From NCBI GenBank assembly GCA_021404565.1, contig JAAWWF010000016.1:186001-250000 (forward strand): a DNA stretch of 64,000 nucleotides. The letters run 5' to 3'. This stretch comes from Roseivirga sp. GTDB lineage: Bacteria; Bacteroidota; Bacteroidia; Cytophagales; Cyclobacteriaceae. The position numbers were made by a program, and so were the translations under genes. The notes under the pieces are model-generated. The model searched no databases and was not told the origin of the DNA. It was given only the letters and a program-made list of their open reading frames with translations. This document shows positions 32,727 through 41,085 of the stretch, piece after piece. The number at the start of each line of letters is the position of its first letter. Within the stretch, counting starts at the first letter, position 1.

Positions 32727-34169
32727 ATGGGTTTACACAAAGGATTTTTAAGGGAGAGTACTTTCAAACCAACCTTGGGGGAGTGGTTGATTGCCAGTGC
32801 TATTTTTTTAGTATCATCCTTTTTTATCTATCTGCTGATCATCCAGACATACCAATTCCTGCTGTTTTCCTATACCCGATACTTGTCCGCGCATTACCGC
32901 CACATCAGTGATAAAACAGAAATGTACAGTTGGTTCATCGCGAGTTTCAGTACAGTTTCAGGGCTTAACTGGGCTATGTCTTTCTTACTCAGAAACAGGT
33001 TAAATGTAAGATCATTCAAAACCAGGTTTGCACTGCGCATTGCATACCATTATTTGAATCTCAACACATGGGGGAATATGGCATGGATTACCCGTTTTCT
33101 ATATCATCTGGCCATACTCCAAATCATGCTATTTGTCGATAACGTATTTGACCCTGCGATTGACTACAAATGGTTTTTAGTGCTCTTAACCATCAACATG
33201 TTTCTCAACACCTGGTTGATGGCTCACCGGTTTCTAAAAAAGAATTATTTCAAATACCTGTCTCTATCCAGTATCTGCCTCCTATTCGCATTTGGGCTCA
33301 TGGCCTTGAAGTCAATCGATTTTGCACATTACAACAGACTTGTCAAAAAACGGTCGGTCTTTAGTCAAGGCGAGTTTTATTTGCCAAAGGTAAACACGCT
33401 GGTATTCGAGCCTGGAACCTATAATTCAATCCCGCTCTTTGTATATGGAGACAAGGAAGCAAGGCTTCCTCTATTACGGTCAAAAAAATGGGGCAGATAC
33501 AGATTTGTAGAAGCAGATTACATCACAGATAAAATTCAACGTTCGGAAAAAAACGTGGTCCTATTGCATGTAAATCAAGAGGTTACGCTGAGGCAGCTTT
33601 GGCTGCTTGAAGATGAACTCAGGATGGACAAACAATCAGTGATTCTGCACTATAGAGCAGAGGCCCCATTTGAACCCTGGTCAAAGGATTTGTTTTCGTA
33701 TCGATGGAACTCTGAGTCTCGCTTTCTTGGGCCATGCGAACTCAACGACCCAGTTAGACCAGAAGGAGCCGCTTGTCGCGGGCTCATCCTAGGTGACTCT
33801 CCAAATGTGCTTTATATTGAATACGAACAAGGTCAGGCATATATCGACCAAAGGGCCATGACCATAGAACAAATTCTTTATAGTTTGAACAATCACTTTG
33901 AGATTTACCAGGACAAATCCATCATCTTAATAGACCCGGCCCTGGACATAACTTTTGAGGCATACACACTTTTCAAAGATCAAATCAAAAGTCATATTGT
34001 GGAGATGCGCAAAAGGTATCTTTACGATCAATACCAGATGACATATGACTATCACAGTACCTATCAATCGAAGTCGGCACAACTGACAGAAGTTGAGAAA
34101 AAAATCCCAATGAACATCGTCAATCTGAATCGTGAGAATGGAAAAATGTTCAGTGATACATATTACTGA
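32727..34169 (+). CDS. Membrane protein of tandem paralogue pair, copy 2
   Basis: A 480-residue paralogue of the preceding gene, three bases downstream, so the two are co-transcribed and probably arose by tandem duplication. It starts MGLHKGFLRESTFKP, has the same cluster of N-terminal membrane helices, the conserved AHRFLKKNYFKYL motif and the C-terminal KRYLYDQYQMTYDYHSTY segment. Identity between the copies is low over the soluble region, which implies an old duplication. A pairwise function such as a heteromeric membrane complex is possible but unproven. Confidence 0.7.
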   Translation: MGLHKGFLRESTFKPTLGEWLIASAIFLVSSFFIYLLIIQTYQFLLFSYTRYLSAHYRHISDKTEMYSWFIASFSTVSGLNWAMSFLLRNRLNVRSFKTRFALRIAYHYLNLNTWGNMAWITRFLYHLAILQIMLFVDNVFDPAIDYKWFLVLLTINMFLNTWLMAHRFLKKNYFKYLSLSSICLLFAFGLMALKSIDFAHYNRLVKKRSVFSQGEFYLPKVNTLVFEPGTYNSIPLFVYGDKEARLPLLRSKKWGRYRFVEADYITDKIQRSEKNVVLLHVNQEVTLRQLWLLEDELRMDKQSVILHYRAEAPFEPWSKDLFSYRWNSESRFLGPCELNDPVRPEGAACRGLILGDSPNVLYIEYEQGQAYIDQRAMTIEQILYSLNNHFEIYQDKSIILIDPALDITFEAYTLFKDQIKSHIVEMRKRYLYDQYQMTYDYHSTYQSKSAQLTEVEKKIPMNIVNLNRENGKMFSDTYY

Positions 34170-34196
34170 AAAACCAGGACCGTATGCCCTGGTTTT
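34170..34196. terminator. Hairpin between convergent transcription units
   Basis: AAAACCAGG (34170-34178) and CCTGGTTTT (34188-34196) pair perfectly around a 9-base loop directly after the stop codon of copy 2. The flanking A and T runs allow it to act in both directions, also for the convergent RibD-like gene. Confidence 0.7.
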
Positions 34197-34223
34197 GAAA
34201 TGAGTGATATGAATTGTGTTCTC

Positions 34224-34760
34224 TTACTCGTTATTAACACTGTATCTCAGCTCGCATACTCCTGAGCTATAAGCCGTACTGGAGGTAAGTCGAAGCTGCT
34301 GTCGATCGTAGCCATCGGCAAACAGAGACACTCCCTCACCCAGAATAATCGGCATGACAAAGACCCGTATCTCGTCAATCAGGTTGGCCTCCAGGCAAAA
34401 CTGATTAACACCGGCTCCGCCAATCAGCCAGATATCTTTGCCCTCTTCCCTTTTCAGCTCCGTGATCCTTTGAGCGATATCATCACTTAAAAAAGTCACC
34501 TCCTCGTTATCTTTAAGAGAGCCATTGCGGGTAAGCACATAATTCTGCTTACCACCATAAGGAAAGGGCATATCCTGCCGTTTGATCCACTGATAAGTAG
34601 TATTGCCCATGATGGTGGTATCCACACCCGCATAGAAGTCGAAATAACCGTAGTCAGACTTGTCCGGATTAGGTAATTCTTCCAGCCATTTAACGTCATC
34701 ATCAGGTCCGGCAATTTTGCCATCCAGGCTCGTAGCGATATAGAGGATCAGCTTTTTCAT
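34224..34760 (-). CDS. RibD C-terminal/dihydrofolate-reductase-like reductase
   Basis: A 178-residue NADPH-binding reductase of the DHFR/RibD-C superfamily: LILYIATSLDGKIAGPDDDVKWLEE at the N-terminus, TIMGNTTYQWI at about 49-59, and DIWLIGGAGVNQFCLEANLIDEI, which carries the GG cofactor turn. Such YyaP/YwjB-like proteins are not true folate reductases and their substrates are unknown. It overlaps the upstream GyrI-like gene by four bases (ATGA) and is the last gene of a small regulator-linked unit. Confidence 0.85.
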   Translation of the reverse strand: MKKLILYIATSLDGKIAGPDDDVKWLEELPNPDKSDYGYFDFYAGVDTTIMGNTTYQWIKRQDMPFPYGGKQNYVLTRNGSLKDNEEVTFLSDDIAQRITELKREEGKDIWLIGGAGVNQFCLEANLIDEIRVFVMPIILGEGVSLFADGYDRQQLRLTSSTAYSSGVCELRYSVNNE

Positions 34761-35356
34761 TTTACAGCGTAGCGCAGAATAGTTTTGAGTTTTTCTACTG
34801 CGACTTTTCTTGGGTCAGAAATATAGATTTCATGATGATAGCCATTCATCTCCAGACCATACTCTTTCATAAAAGCATAGAGCTTGTCAAGCGACTCTTT
34901 TTCCTCATCATAAGACCCAATATGCATAATCTGTACGGACCTTCCTTCATGGATTTGCTCAAACTTCAGCTGATGATTAGCCGAAAGCTTACCCTTGTTA
35001 AGTGCTACGGTCACAGCTTGTTTGAATTCCGAATCTCCCACGAAATCGGGCATCCGAAACATGATCTTCCAATGCCATTCGGCACGTGGTGTCTCATCAT
35101 AGGGCAAATCTCCTGTTACCCACCAGAAAGCTTCCATCTTAGGCACCGTAAAATCCAGGTCCTGTGCCTTGCAAATAAACTTGACCCCATAGGCAACGGC
35201 ATAGCATTGTTCAATGGCTGAGTTAAAAAGCGGGTCTTCAGGTGCTGACACCCCTTCAATGGTCAGGTAATGGTAAGGCTCCAGGTCTACTACCTGGGGA
35301 ATCATTTTGGCCTTATAGTACTCAGGATAGGCCTTGGTCATATCCAGTTTTGACAT
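34757..35356 (-). CDS. GyrI-like small-molecule-binding protein
   Basis: A cytoplasmic protein of about 199 residues of the GyrI-like/AraC effector-binding (SOUL-related) superfamily: VVDLEPYHYLTIEGVSAPED at the start, a central ALNKGKLSANHQLKFEQIHEGRSVQIMHIGSYDEE block and a C-terminal HHEIYISDPRKVAVEKLKTILRY. Stand-alone members bind hydrophobic compounds, and some hydrolyse them. The start at 35356 (MSKLDMTK) is preferred to 35362. Co-transcribed with the RibD-like reductase downstream and probably with the small ABM-like gene 26 bases upstream. Confidence 0.85.
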   Translation of the reverse strand: MSKLDMTKAYPEYYKAKMIPQVVDLEPYHYLTIEGVSAPEDPLFNSAIEQCYAVAYGVKFICKAQDLDFTVPKMEAFWWVTGDLPYDETPRAEWHWKIMFRMPDFVGDSEFKQAVTVALNKGKLSANHQLKFEQIHEGRSVQIMHIGSYDEEKESLDKLYAFMKEYGLEMNGYHHEIYISDPRKVAVEKLKTILRYAVK

Positions 35357-35382
35357 AATCATGATATTTTGGTTTTAAAGTT

Positions 35383-35688
35383 TTACTTAAAAAATGTGAA
35401 GTGATCCATAAACTCTATCTTCTCGAAAGCCTCTGCCCAGGGTTTCAGCTCCATCTTCTGCACAATGGCCGAAGCAGCTCCCTGTGCCTCTTTAAGGCTG
35501 TTCCAATAGACGATGTCTACGAATGTATTGGAGTTCTTAACTGACCGAAAGGTATCATAGCCCAGCAGTCCGGGGAAGTTTCTCACCTCCCTTCGTGCCA
35601 TCTCAAGCAAGAAGCCATAGCGCTCTTCTACCTCAGGTTTTACATGGTATACCACCAGCTCCATAATGGATGGTTTTGTTTCGCTCAT
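35383..35688 (-). CDS. ABM-like dimeric alpha/beta-barrel protein
   Basis: A 101-residue protein with the ferredoxin-like dimeric alpha-beta-barrel pattern (VVYHVKPEVEERYGFLLEMARREVRNFPGLLGYDTFRSV), as in antibiotic-biosynthesis-monooxygenase-like proteins. No catalytic assignment is possible. It lies between the WYL regulator gene and the GyrI-like gene on the same strand and likely belongs to the same regulated set. Confidence 0.65.
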   Translation of the reverse strand: MSETKPSIMELVVYHVKPEVEERYGFLLEMARREVRNFPGLLGYDTFRSVKNSNTFVDIVYWNSLKEAQGAASAIVQKMELKPWAEAFEKIEFMDHFTFFK

Positions 35689-35802
35689 ATTTGATTGGTT
35701 ATCGATTATAAAGCGAAGTAAAAGGCAGCAGGTGACAACCCTATGTCAGCAGGGTTTTGGGGGATTAAAATTTTGTGGAAAATATTTCGGGTTCTGCTAT
35801 GG

Positions 35803-36756
35803 TCAGCCCTCGTAATGATCTCTCAGCTCAGCAACCCTTTCAATCATTATATCCTTTAATGTGAGAGGAGACAGGATTTCAAGGGAATTTCCATAGGATA
35901 GCAGCCAGCGTGAAAAGTAATCCAGTGTTGGGGTTAAAAACTTCATATGCATTCTGTCTCCCACCTTCTCTTCGCTTACAAAACCCTGGTAGTACTTCTG
36001 CTCACCCATAAAACGGGCAATCTGACCGTCAACAGATATCTCAACCTCCTCCAAATCGGTTCCTCTTACCAGATCGTCCATAAATTCTCCAAAAGGCTTT
36101 CTGGAATCGGGATCAAAATGCACTTCCAGCTTTTCCAGCTTCACTATCCTGTCCACCCTGAAATCTCTGGGAGCCTTACGCAACCTGCAATAGGCCAGCA
36201 AATGCCAGTTGTTACCATAGAATATAAGCCCGAGGGGTTCCACTTCGCGAGATGAGAAATCACCCGAATGATTGGCATAATACCGAAAGCCCAAAACGGA
36301 ATGATCGATAAGCGCCTGCTGAATAGTGGCCAAAAAATTATTCGGAAAGTCTTCACTCTCCACCTTCGGGATATGTCTTACCATAATCTGAGATTCTAAT
36401 TTTTCAAGTTCATCTTTTTCCTGCGACTTCAGCACAGACTTAATCTTGAGCATGGCTTCGCTGAAGTTCTTTTCTATAGAGTGATCAGATTGTCCTTCAA
36501 TCAGCTTGGCACCCAGGACCAGCGCATTGGCCTCCTCTTGTGTAAACATGACGGGAGGCAGATGATAACCATCCAGCAAAAAGTAGCCGGTTCCAGCCTC
36601 GGCACCTATCGGTACCCCCCCTTCTTCCAATGCCCTTACATCTCTGTACACCGTTCTGAGACTAATATCAAAACGATCGGCTATCTCCTGGGCCTTGACT
36701 ACCTTCTTGCTTTGAAGCTGAATAAGTATGGCCGTCAGGCGATCGATACGGTTCAT
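35803..36756 (-). CDS. YafY-type HTH/WYL transcription regulator
   Basis: A 317-residue regulator: DeoR-like winged helix at residues 1-60 (AIDRFDIS-like turn in VKAQEIADRFDISLRTVYRDVRALEEGGVPI), then a WYL sensor domain at about 140-220 (LGFRYYANHSGDF, EPLGLIFYGNNWHLLAYCRLRKAPRDFRVDRI) and the WCX C-terminal domain. WYL domains bind ligands or nucleic acid. The gene is followed on the same strand by the ABM, GyrI and RibD-like genes, a linkage that suggests it controls them. It is divergent from the ICMT-like gene 55 bases away. Confidence 0.92.
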   Translation of the reverse strand: MNRIDRLTAILIQLQSKKVVKAQEIADRFDISLRTVYRDVRALEEGGVPIGAEAGTGYFLLDGYHLPPVMFTQEEANALVLGAKLIEGQSDHSIEKNFSEAMLKIKSVLKSQEKDELEKLESQIMVRHIPKVESEDFPNNFLATIQQALIDHSVLGFRYYANHSGDFSSREVEPLGLIFYGNNWHLLAYCRLRKAPRDFRVDRIVKLEKLEVHFDPDSRKPFGEFMDDLVRGTDLEEVEISVDGQIARFMGEQKYYQGFVSEEKVGDRMHMKFLTPTLDYFSRWLLSYGNSLEILSPLTLKDIMIERVAELRDHYEG

Positions 36757-36811
36757 GGAAAAGAGGATATTTTGTGGTGCCTAAGCTAAAGAATTATTGC
36801 TATCATTGCCC

Positions 36812-37396
36812 ATGCTTATTACGCATTTGACGTTTTTTGGTCTTTGGGTTATGTACTATGCGCTGCACAGTTTTCTGGCACTCAATAGCACAAAGGCTAA
36901 GGTTCCATTCTCACCAAGGACCTATCGCCTCCTCTACAGTACTTTTGCCGGTTTGGGGCTACTCTTCGTGCTTTTCTTCGGAGCAAGCCTGGAAAGCTCT
37001 TTTATCATAGCCCCTTCAGAAACTACCACCTACCTGGGGCTCATTCTGGCGGGAACCGGTGTATTACTGGTGAAACGCGCCTTTCGCAGCTATAGCTTCA
37101 GGGGCTTTTTGGGCTTTAAAAAAGAAGATAATTCTACCCTACATACGTCAGGTTTGCAAGGGCGCATGCGCCACCCCTTGTATACCGGCACGGTTTTACT
37201 CGTGGCAGGTTACCTCATTTTCAATCCACTGCTGGTCAATCTGGTCACCTTTGCAAGCCTGATGATCTACCTCCCCATTGGCATAAAACTGGAAGAGAAA
37301 AAGCTTCTGGAACAGTTTGGTGACGACTATAGAAGTTATCAGCAACAAGTACCGGCCCTCTTCCCAAACCCCTTCAAAAAAGCCTCTGGTAAGTAG
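36812..37396 (+). CDS. ICMT/NnrU-like membrane methyltransferase
   Basis: An integral membrane protein of 194 residues with about five hydrophobic helices and the isoprenylcysteine-carboxyl-methyltransferase-like signature RMRHPLYTGTVLLVAGYL, followed by a C-terminal LEEKKLLEQFGDDYRSYQQQVPALFP, typical of the ICMT/PEMT superfamily. The target is unknown; phospholipid or small hydrophobic compounds are usual. A TTG at 36797 in frame is possible, but the ATG at 36812 is preferred. Confidence 0.85.
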   Translation: MLITHLTFFGLWVMYYALHSFLALNSTKAKVPFSPRTYRLLYSTFAGLGLLFVLFFGASLESSFIIAPSETTTYLGLILAGTGVLLVKRAFRSYSFRGFLGFKKEDNSTLHTSGLQGRMRHPLYTGTVLLVAGYLIFNPLLVNLVTFASLMIYLPIGIKLEEKKLLEQFGDDYRSYQQQVPALFPNPFKKASGK

Positions 37397-37510
37397 TGCG
37401 TCTTTGCTGCCCTTAAACAGTAATTTACCTGTTCTGAGTCGCCTTATTCGGGGCAAACGATCTTTTTTGAAAAAAATTAATCCACTGTAAATCAAGCAAT
37501 TACAACCATT

Positions 37511-37522
37511 GCAAACGTTTGC
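37511..37522. promoter_or_regulatory. LacI-type operator upstream of alpha-amylase
   Basis: GCAAACGTTTGC is a perfect 12-base palindrome with the central CG and AAACGTTT core typical of LacI-family operators. It is 84 bases before the amylase ATG and 49 bases upstream of the -7 box at 37572. This is the likely site for a maltose/starch-responsive LacI regulator; none is encoded in this window. Confidence 0.65.
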
Positions 37523-37571
37523 TAAATTCTTTGTTATTTTTATATCATTACTTGTATAAGTACAATTTTAT

Positions 37572-37579
37572 TACATTTG
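37572..37579 (+). promoter_or_regulatory. -7 promoter box of alpha-amylase
   Basis: TACATTTG fits TAnnTTTG. A TTG lies 17 bases upstream rather than 19. It leaves a leader of only about 10 bases before the ATG at 37595. Confidence 0.45.
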
Positions 37580-37594
37580 TAAAAAATTATTCTT

Positions 37595-38971
37595 ATGCAC
37601 AGTGCAATCTTAAAAACAAGAAACCTCTTGCTGGCGGGCCTCTTCCTCCTCTTCGCCTGTCAGGAACAAGAAAGTGAACCAATCCACATCGATGATGTCG
37701 TCTCAGCCCCTGCCGGTAGCAACCAGCCACTTAAAGGGATTGGAGGCGGAGTTATGATGCAGGCTTTTTATTGGGACGTACCCAGTGGTGGAAACTGGTG
37801 GGACAGTGTAAAGGTAAAGGTGAGTGACTGGAGCAATGCCGGTATCGATGCCATTTGGCTTCCCCCAGCTTCTAAGGCTCAAAACGGACCTTTTTCAATG
37901 GGCTATGATCCATTCGATTATTATGACTTTGGAGAGTTCAATCAAATGGGCTCTACTGAAACAAGATTCGGGTCGAGAACGGAGCTTGAGAGCCTGATTA
38001 ACAGTGCGCACGACAATGGTCTCAGCGTTATTGCCGATATCGTAATCAACCATAACAGTGGCGGTGCTTCACAGGCCAACCCATTTACGGGTACCAATAC
38101 ATGGACTGATTTTCAGCCACTATCCGGTAAATTCAATCGTACCTTCTACGATTTCCATCCAAACGACTATCACTCGGCTGACCCGGGTTACTTTGGCGGT
38201 TTCCCCGACTTATGTCACCATAAAACCTATGTGCAGGACTGGCTTTGGAAAACGGATAGCTCTGTGGCCAAGTACTACAAAAACGTGATGGGTTTCGATG
38301 GCTGGAGATTCGATTATGTAAAAGGTTTTGACTCCTGGGTAGTCAATGACTGGATGAGCCATGCCGGAGGCTTTGGAGTGGGTGAGCTATGGGACAGTAA
38401 TGTGAATACGCTGGAATCATGGGCCAACAGTGCCAATGTGAGTGCTTTTGACTTTGCCGCCTACTATGCCATGAACGATGCCTTTGACGGCAATGACCTG
38501 ACCAAGCTCAACAATGATATGCTCTGGAAACGAAATGCTCAAAAAGCTGTCACCTTCGTAACCAACCACGACACGGACGAGATTTGGAACAAAATGCTGG
38601 CCTACGCCTACATACTCACGCATGAGGGATATCCTACCATGTTCTATCGTGACTACGAAGAGTGGCTGAACAAAGAGCGTCTCAATAACCTGATGTGGAT
38701 TCATAATAACCTGGCCAGCGGCAGTACTTCCATACTGTATACAGACAATGACGAATATGTAGCCCGTAGAAACGGCTGGAATGGACCTGGCCTGGTGGTT
38801 TATATCAACAACTCCAGCAACTGGCAGGAAAGATGGATTGAAACCAACTGGTCTAATACCGTGATAAAAGATTATACAGGACATTCCAATTGGGAACCAA
38901 CTACCCAATCTGGCAAATGGGTGAAAATTCAGGTTCCGCCTAACAGCTACTCCGTTTGGTCGGTCAAGTAA
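37595..38971 (+). CDS. GH13 alpha-amylase lipoprotein, archaeal-like type
   Basis: A 458-residue endo-alpha-amylase cleaving starch alpha-1,4 links, anchored as a lipoprotein (LLLAGLFLLFAC, lipidated C22). The four GH13 regions are ADIVINH at 147-153, GWRFDYVKG with nucleophile D240, GELWDSN with acid/base E264 and VTNHDTD with D326. The barrel is strikingly like the Thermococcus/Pyrococcus amylases (GH13 subfamily 7): QAFYWDVPSGGNWWD, AIWLPPASK, YSMGYDPFDYYD-like and EEWLNKERLNNLMWIHNNLA. The double cysteine found after the H in the archaeal metal-site loop is SA here (DYHSADPG), while CHH at 207-209 remains. Monocistronic with LacI-type operator and strong terminator. Confidence 0.95.
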   Translation: MHSAILKTRNLLLAGLFLLFACQEQESEPIHIDDVVSAPAGSNQPLKGIGGGVMMQAFYWDVPSGGNWWDSVKVKVSDWSNAGIDAIWLPPASKAQNGPFSMGYDPFDYYDFGEFNQMGSTETRFGSRTELESLINSAHDNGLSVIADIVINHNSGGASQANPFTGTNTWTDFQPLSGKFNRTFYDFHPNDYHSADPGYFGGFPDLCHHKTYVQDWLWKTDSSVAKYYKNVMGFDGWRFDYVKGFDSWVVNDWMSHAGGFGVGELWDSNVNTLESWANSANVSAFDFAAYYAMNDAFDGNDLTKLNNDMLWKRNAQKAVTFVTNHDTDEIWNKMLAYAYILTHEGYPTMFYRDYEEWLNKERLNNLMWIHNNLASGSTSILYTDNDEYVARRNGWNGPGLVVYINNSSNWQERWIETNWSNTVIKDYTGHSNWEPTTQSGKWVKIQVPPNSYSVWSVK

Positions 38972-39011
38972 GATAACCTTCCTGAATGTGATGAAGCATT
39001 CTGGACTCAAT

Positions 39012-39046
39012 AAAAAAGGCGAAGATTTCGAATCTTCGCCTTTTTT
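39012..39046. terminator. Terminator of alpha-amylase gene
   Basis: GGCGAAGATT (39018-39027), loop TCG, AATCTTCGCC (39031-39040), followed by six T; preceded by six A, so it could also act on the other strand. A strong intrinsic terminator about 40 bases after the stop codon. Confidence 0.95.
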
Positions 39047-39047
39047 A

Positions 39048-39278
39048 TTGTTCTTTCAACCCGGTTCAACCCTAAAAGACATCAGCTCCAAACTCATCCT
39101 TAAGCTTGCCACTATTGTTGCTTTTTCAGGCTTCGGACTGGTCTTGCTTACCATTCTGGTCAATGCCCTGTTCTCAATCAGTAACCCCACAAAGTCACTG
39201 CTGCTAGTGTCAGGATTTGCTTTAATGCTGTTAGGTACGCTTTGGAAGGTGGTTTTGGAAATGAACCAGGAAGACTAA
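39048..39278 (+). CDS. Small two-helix membrane protein (TTG start uncertain)
   Basis: The open frame extends back through the amylase terminator to 38988, which cannot be coding in a sensible mRNA. A TTG at 39048 just after the hairpin gives 76 residues; no ATG is available before the first helix. The protein has two hydrophobic helices (about LATIVAFSGFGLVLLTILVNALF and TKSLLLVSGFALMLLGTLW) and ends KVVLEMNQED. No function is recognised. The 3' end lies one base from the convergent gene. Confidence 0.45.
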   Translation: MFFQPGSTLKDISSKLILKLATIVAFSGFGLVLLTILVNALFSISNPTKSLLLVSGFALMLLGTLWKVVLEMNQED

Positions 39279-39279
39279 A

Positions 39280-39510
39280 CTACTCCTCTTCGCCCTCTTT
39301 ATCTTCAGCACCTTCTTTCCAGTCTTCTATATCATCCCGGTCTCTGAGCTTTTTGTCATCAACATTCTTGTTGAGAAATTCATTGATTTTGTCAATCGGC
39401 AGTGAGCTTTGAATCTCTCCGAACGAATCAATTTTAATATCGAAACCATCCAGGTCCTTATTCACTTTCGCTTTTTGATCCTGCGGGGCTTTTCCTTTTT
39501 TCTTTGCCAT
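39280..39510 (-). CDS. Small charged protein next to gltX
   Basis: A 76-residue, highly charged soluble protein: lysine-rich N-terminus (MAKKKGKAPQDQKAK), a conserved-looking middle FDIKIDSFGEIQSSLPIDKINEFLNKNVDDKKL and an acidic tail. It lies eight bases downstream of gltX on the same strand and is likely co-transcribed. I recognise no domain and assign no function. Confidence 0.65.
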   Translation of the reverse strand: MAKKKGKAPQDQKAKVNKDLDGFDIKIDSFGEIQSSLPIDKINEFLNKNVDDKKLRDRDDIEDWKEGAEDKEGEEE

Positions 39511-39518
39511 ATCAGCTC

Positions 39519-41027
39519 TTATTGATCTATTGTATCCAACGCTATCCGAATTCTTTCGGCTACCTCTGAGGGACCTAAGATAGTGATTATCTCCATCAGA
39601 TCAGGTCCACCAGCTTGTCCGGTCAGTGAGACTCTCAAGGCAGGCATTACCTGACCAAGCCCTAGTTCGAGGCTCTCTAGTGTGGTGACCAGCAGTGCCT
39701 TTGCCTCCTCTGGATTGATACGATCCAGTTGTCCGATAGCTTCAGCAAATTTGGCAATGCCATTGGCAGACTGCTCATTCCATTTCTTCCGAACCGTTTT
39801 CGCATCATAGCTGGCAGGTCTCTCAAAGAAAAAGCCTCCAGCCTCTGCCATTTCCGACACGAACGTCACCCGTTCTTTCAGGGAATTTACAATGGCTTCA
39901 GCCTTATCATTGCTCAGTTCCTGCTTCAAATCAGCCGTAAAGAGGGCTGCAAGTTGCTTTACATCCTTGGCCTTAAGGTATTGCTGGTTAAACCACTTAG
40001 CCTTTTCTATATCAAACTTGGCTCCTGCCTTATTGATTCGCTCCAGCGAAAACTCGGCTACCAGTTCTTCCAAAGAGAATATCTCCTGCTCGGTACCTGG
40101 GTTCCAGCCCAAAAAGGCCAGAAAATTCAGGAAAGCATCTGCAAAATAGCCTGACTCTCTGAAACCAACAGAAGACTCTTTAGCCTTTGGATCAGTCCAG
40201 TTTAACGGGAAAATCGGAAAACCCATTTTATCCGCTGCCCGCTTACTGAGCTTACCATTACCATCAGGTTTCAGCAACAAGGGAAGGTGTGCAAAAACAG
40301 GTGCTTTCCAACCCAGACTCTCATATAACAGTACATGCAATGGCGCTGAAGGCAACCACTCTTCCCCACGAATCACATGGGTGATTTCCATCAGGTGGTC
40401 GTCCACAATATTAGCCAGGTGATAGGTAGGCATCCCGTCTGACTTCATCAATACCTTATCGTCAAGGGTACTGGTGTTGAAAACCACCCATTCCCTTACC
40501 GCATCCTTAAAGCGAACATCATCATGCTTAGGCATTTTAAACCTGATCACATAGGGCGCTCCTGAGTCCAATCTCTGCTGCACTTCCTCTGCTGACAGAG
40601 TCAGCGAGTTTTTCATCTGACTGCGGGTAATGGCATTGTAGTTAGGGTTTACCACCCGGGCTTCGCTTAGGCGTGCCTTCATTGCCTCTAACTCTTCAGA
40701 AGTATCAAAGGCATAGTAGGCGTTTCCATCCGCAATCAATTGTTCGGCATACTGCGCATAAACCGATTTTCGCTCAGACTGTCGATAGGGTCCGTAATCA
40801 CCTCCCTGCACAGGGCCTTCATCCGGACTTATACCAAACCAGTTTAAAGCTTCAATGATATACTCCTCAGCCCCTTCCACAAAACGGTTCTGGTCGGTAT
40901 CCTCAATCCTCAGAATAAAGGTGCCGCCATTCTTTTTGGCAAACAGGTAGTTGTATAAAGCAGTTCTTATACCACCAATATGAAGTCCACCAGTCGGGCT
41001 TGGTGCAAATCGTACTCTAACGCTCAT
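39519..41027 (-). CDS. gltX: Glutamyl-tRNA synthetase
   Basis: Charges tRNA-Glu. Class I synthetase motifs: HIGH-type PSPTGGLHIGGIRTALYN at 10-27, KMSKS-type KLSKR in PDGNGKLSKRAADK near 253. Length 502 is usual. The anticodon-binding C-terminus is intact. Discriminating versus non-discriminating type cannot be told from these motifs. Confidence 0.96.
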   Translation of the reverse strand: MSVRVRFAPSPTGGLHIGGIRTALYNYLFAKKNGGTFILRIEDTDQNRFVEGAEEYIIEALNWFGISPDEGPVQGGDYGPYRQSERKSVYAQYAEQLIADGNAYYAFDTSEELEAMKARLSEARVVNPNYNAITRSQMKNSLTLSAEEVQQRLDSGAPYVIRFKMPKHDDVRFKDAVREWVVFNTSTLDDKVLMKSDGMPTYHLANIVDDHLMEITHVIRGEEWLPSAPLHVLLYESLGWKAPVFAHLPLLLKPDGNGKLSKRAADKMGFPIFPLNWTDPKAKESSVGFRESGYFADAFLNFLAFLGWNPGTEQEIFSLEELVAEFSLERINKAGAKFDIEKAKWFNQQYLKAKDVKQLAALFTADLKQELSNDKAEAIVNSLKERVTFVSEMAEAGGFFFERPASYDAKTVRKKWNEQSANGIAKFAEAIGQLDRINPEEAKALLVTTLESLELGLGQVMPALRVSLTGQAGGPDLMEIITILGPSEVAERIRIALDTIDQ

Positions 41028-41085
41028 AGCTTCTTCTTAAAACGGCTGCAAAAATAGTGAATCGACTGGCAATAAGCACGTGTTC

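Noticed and set aside
34224-34760. RibD-like protein as folA dihydrofolate reductase
   Set aside because: Sequence matches the RibD C-terminal/YyaP-like branch and is not next to thyA; substrate left open.
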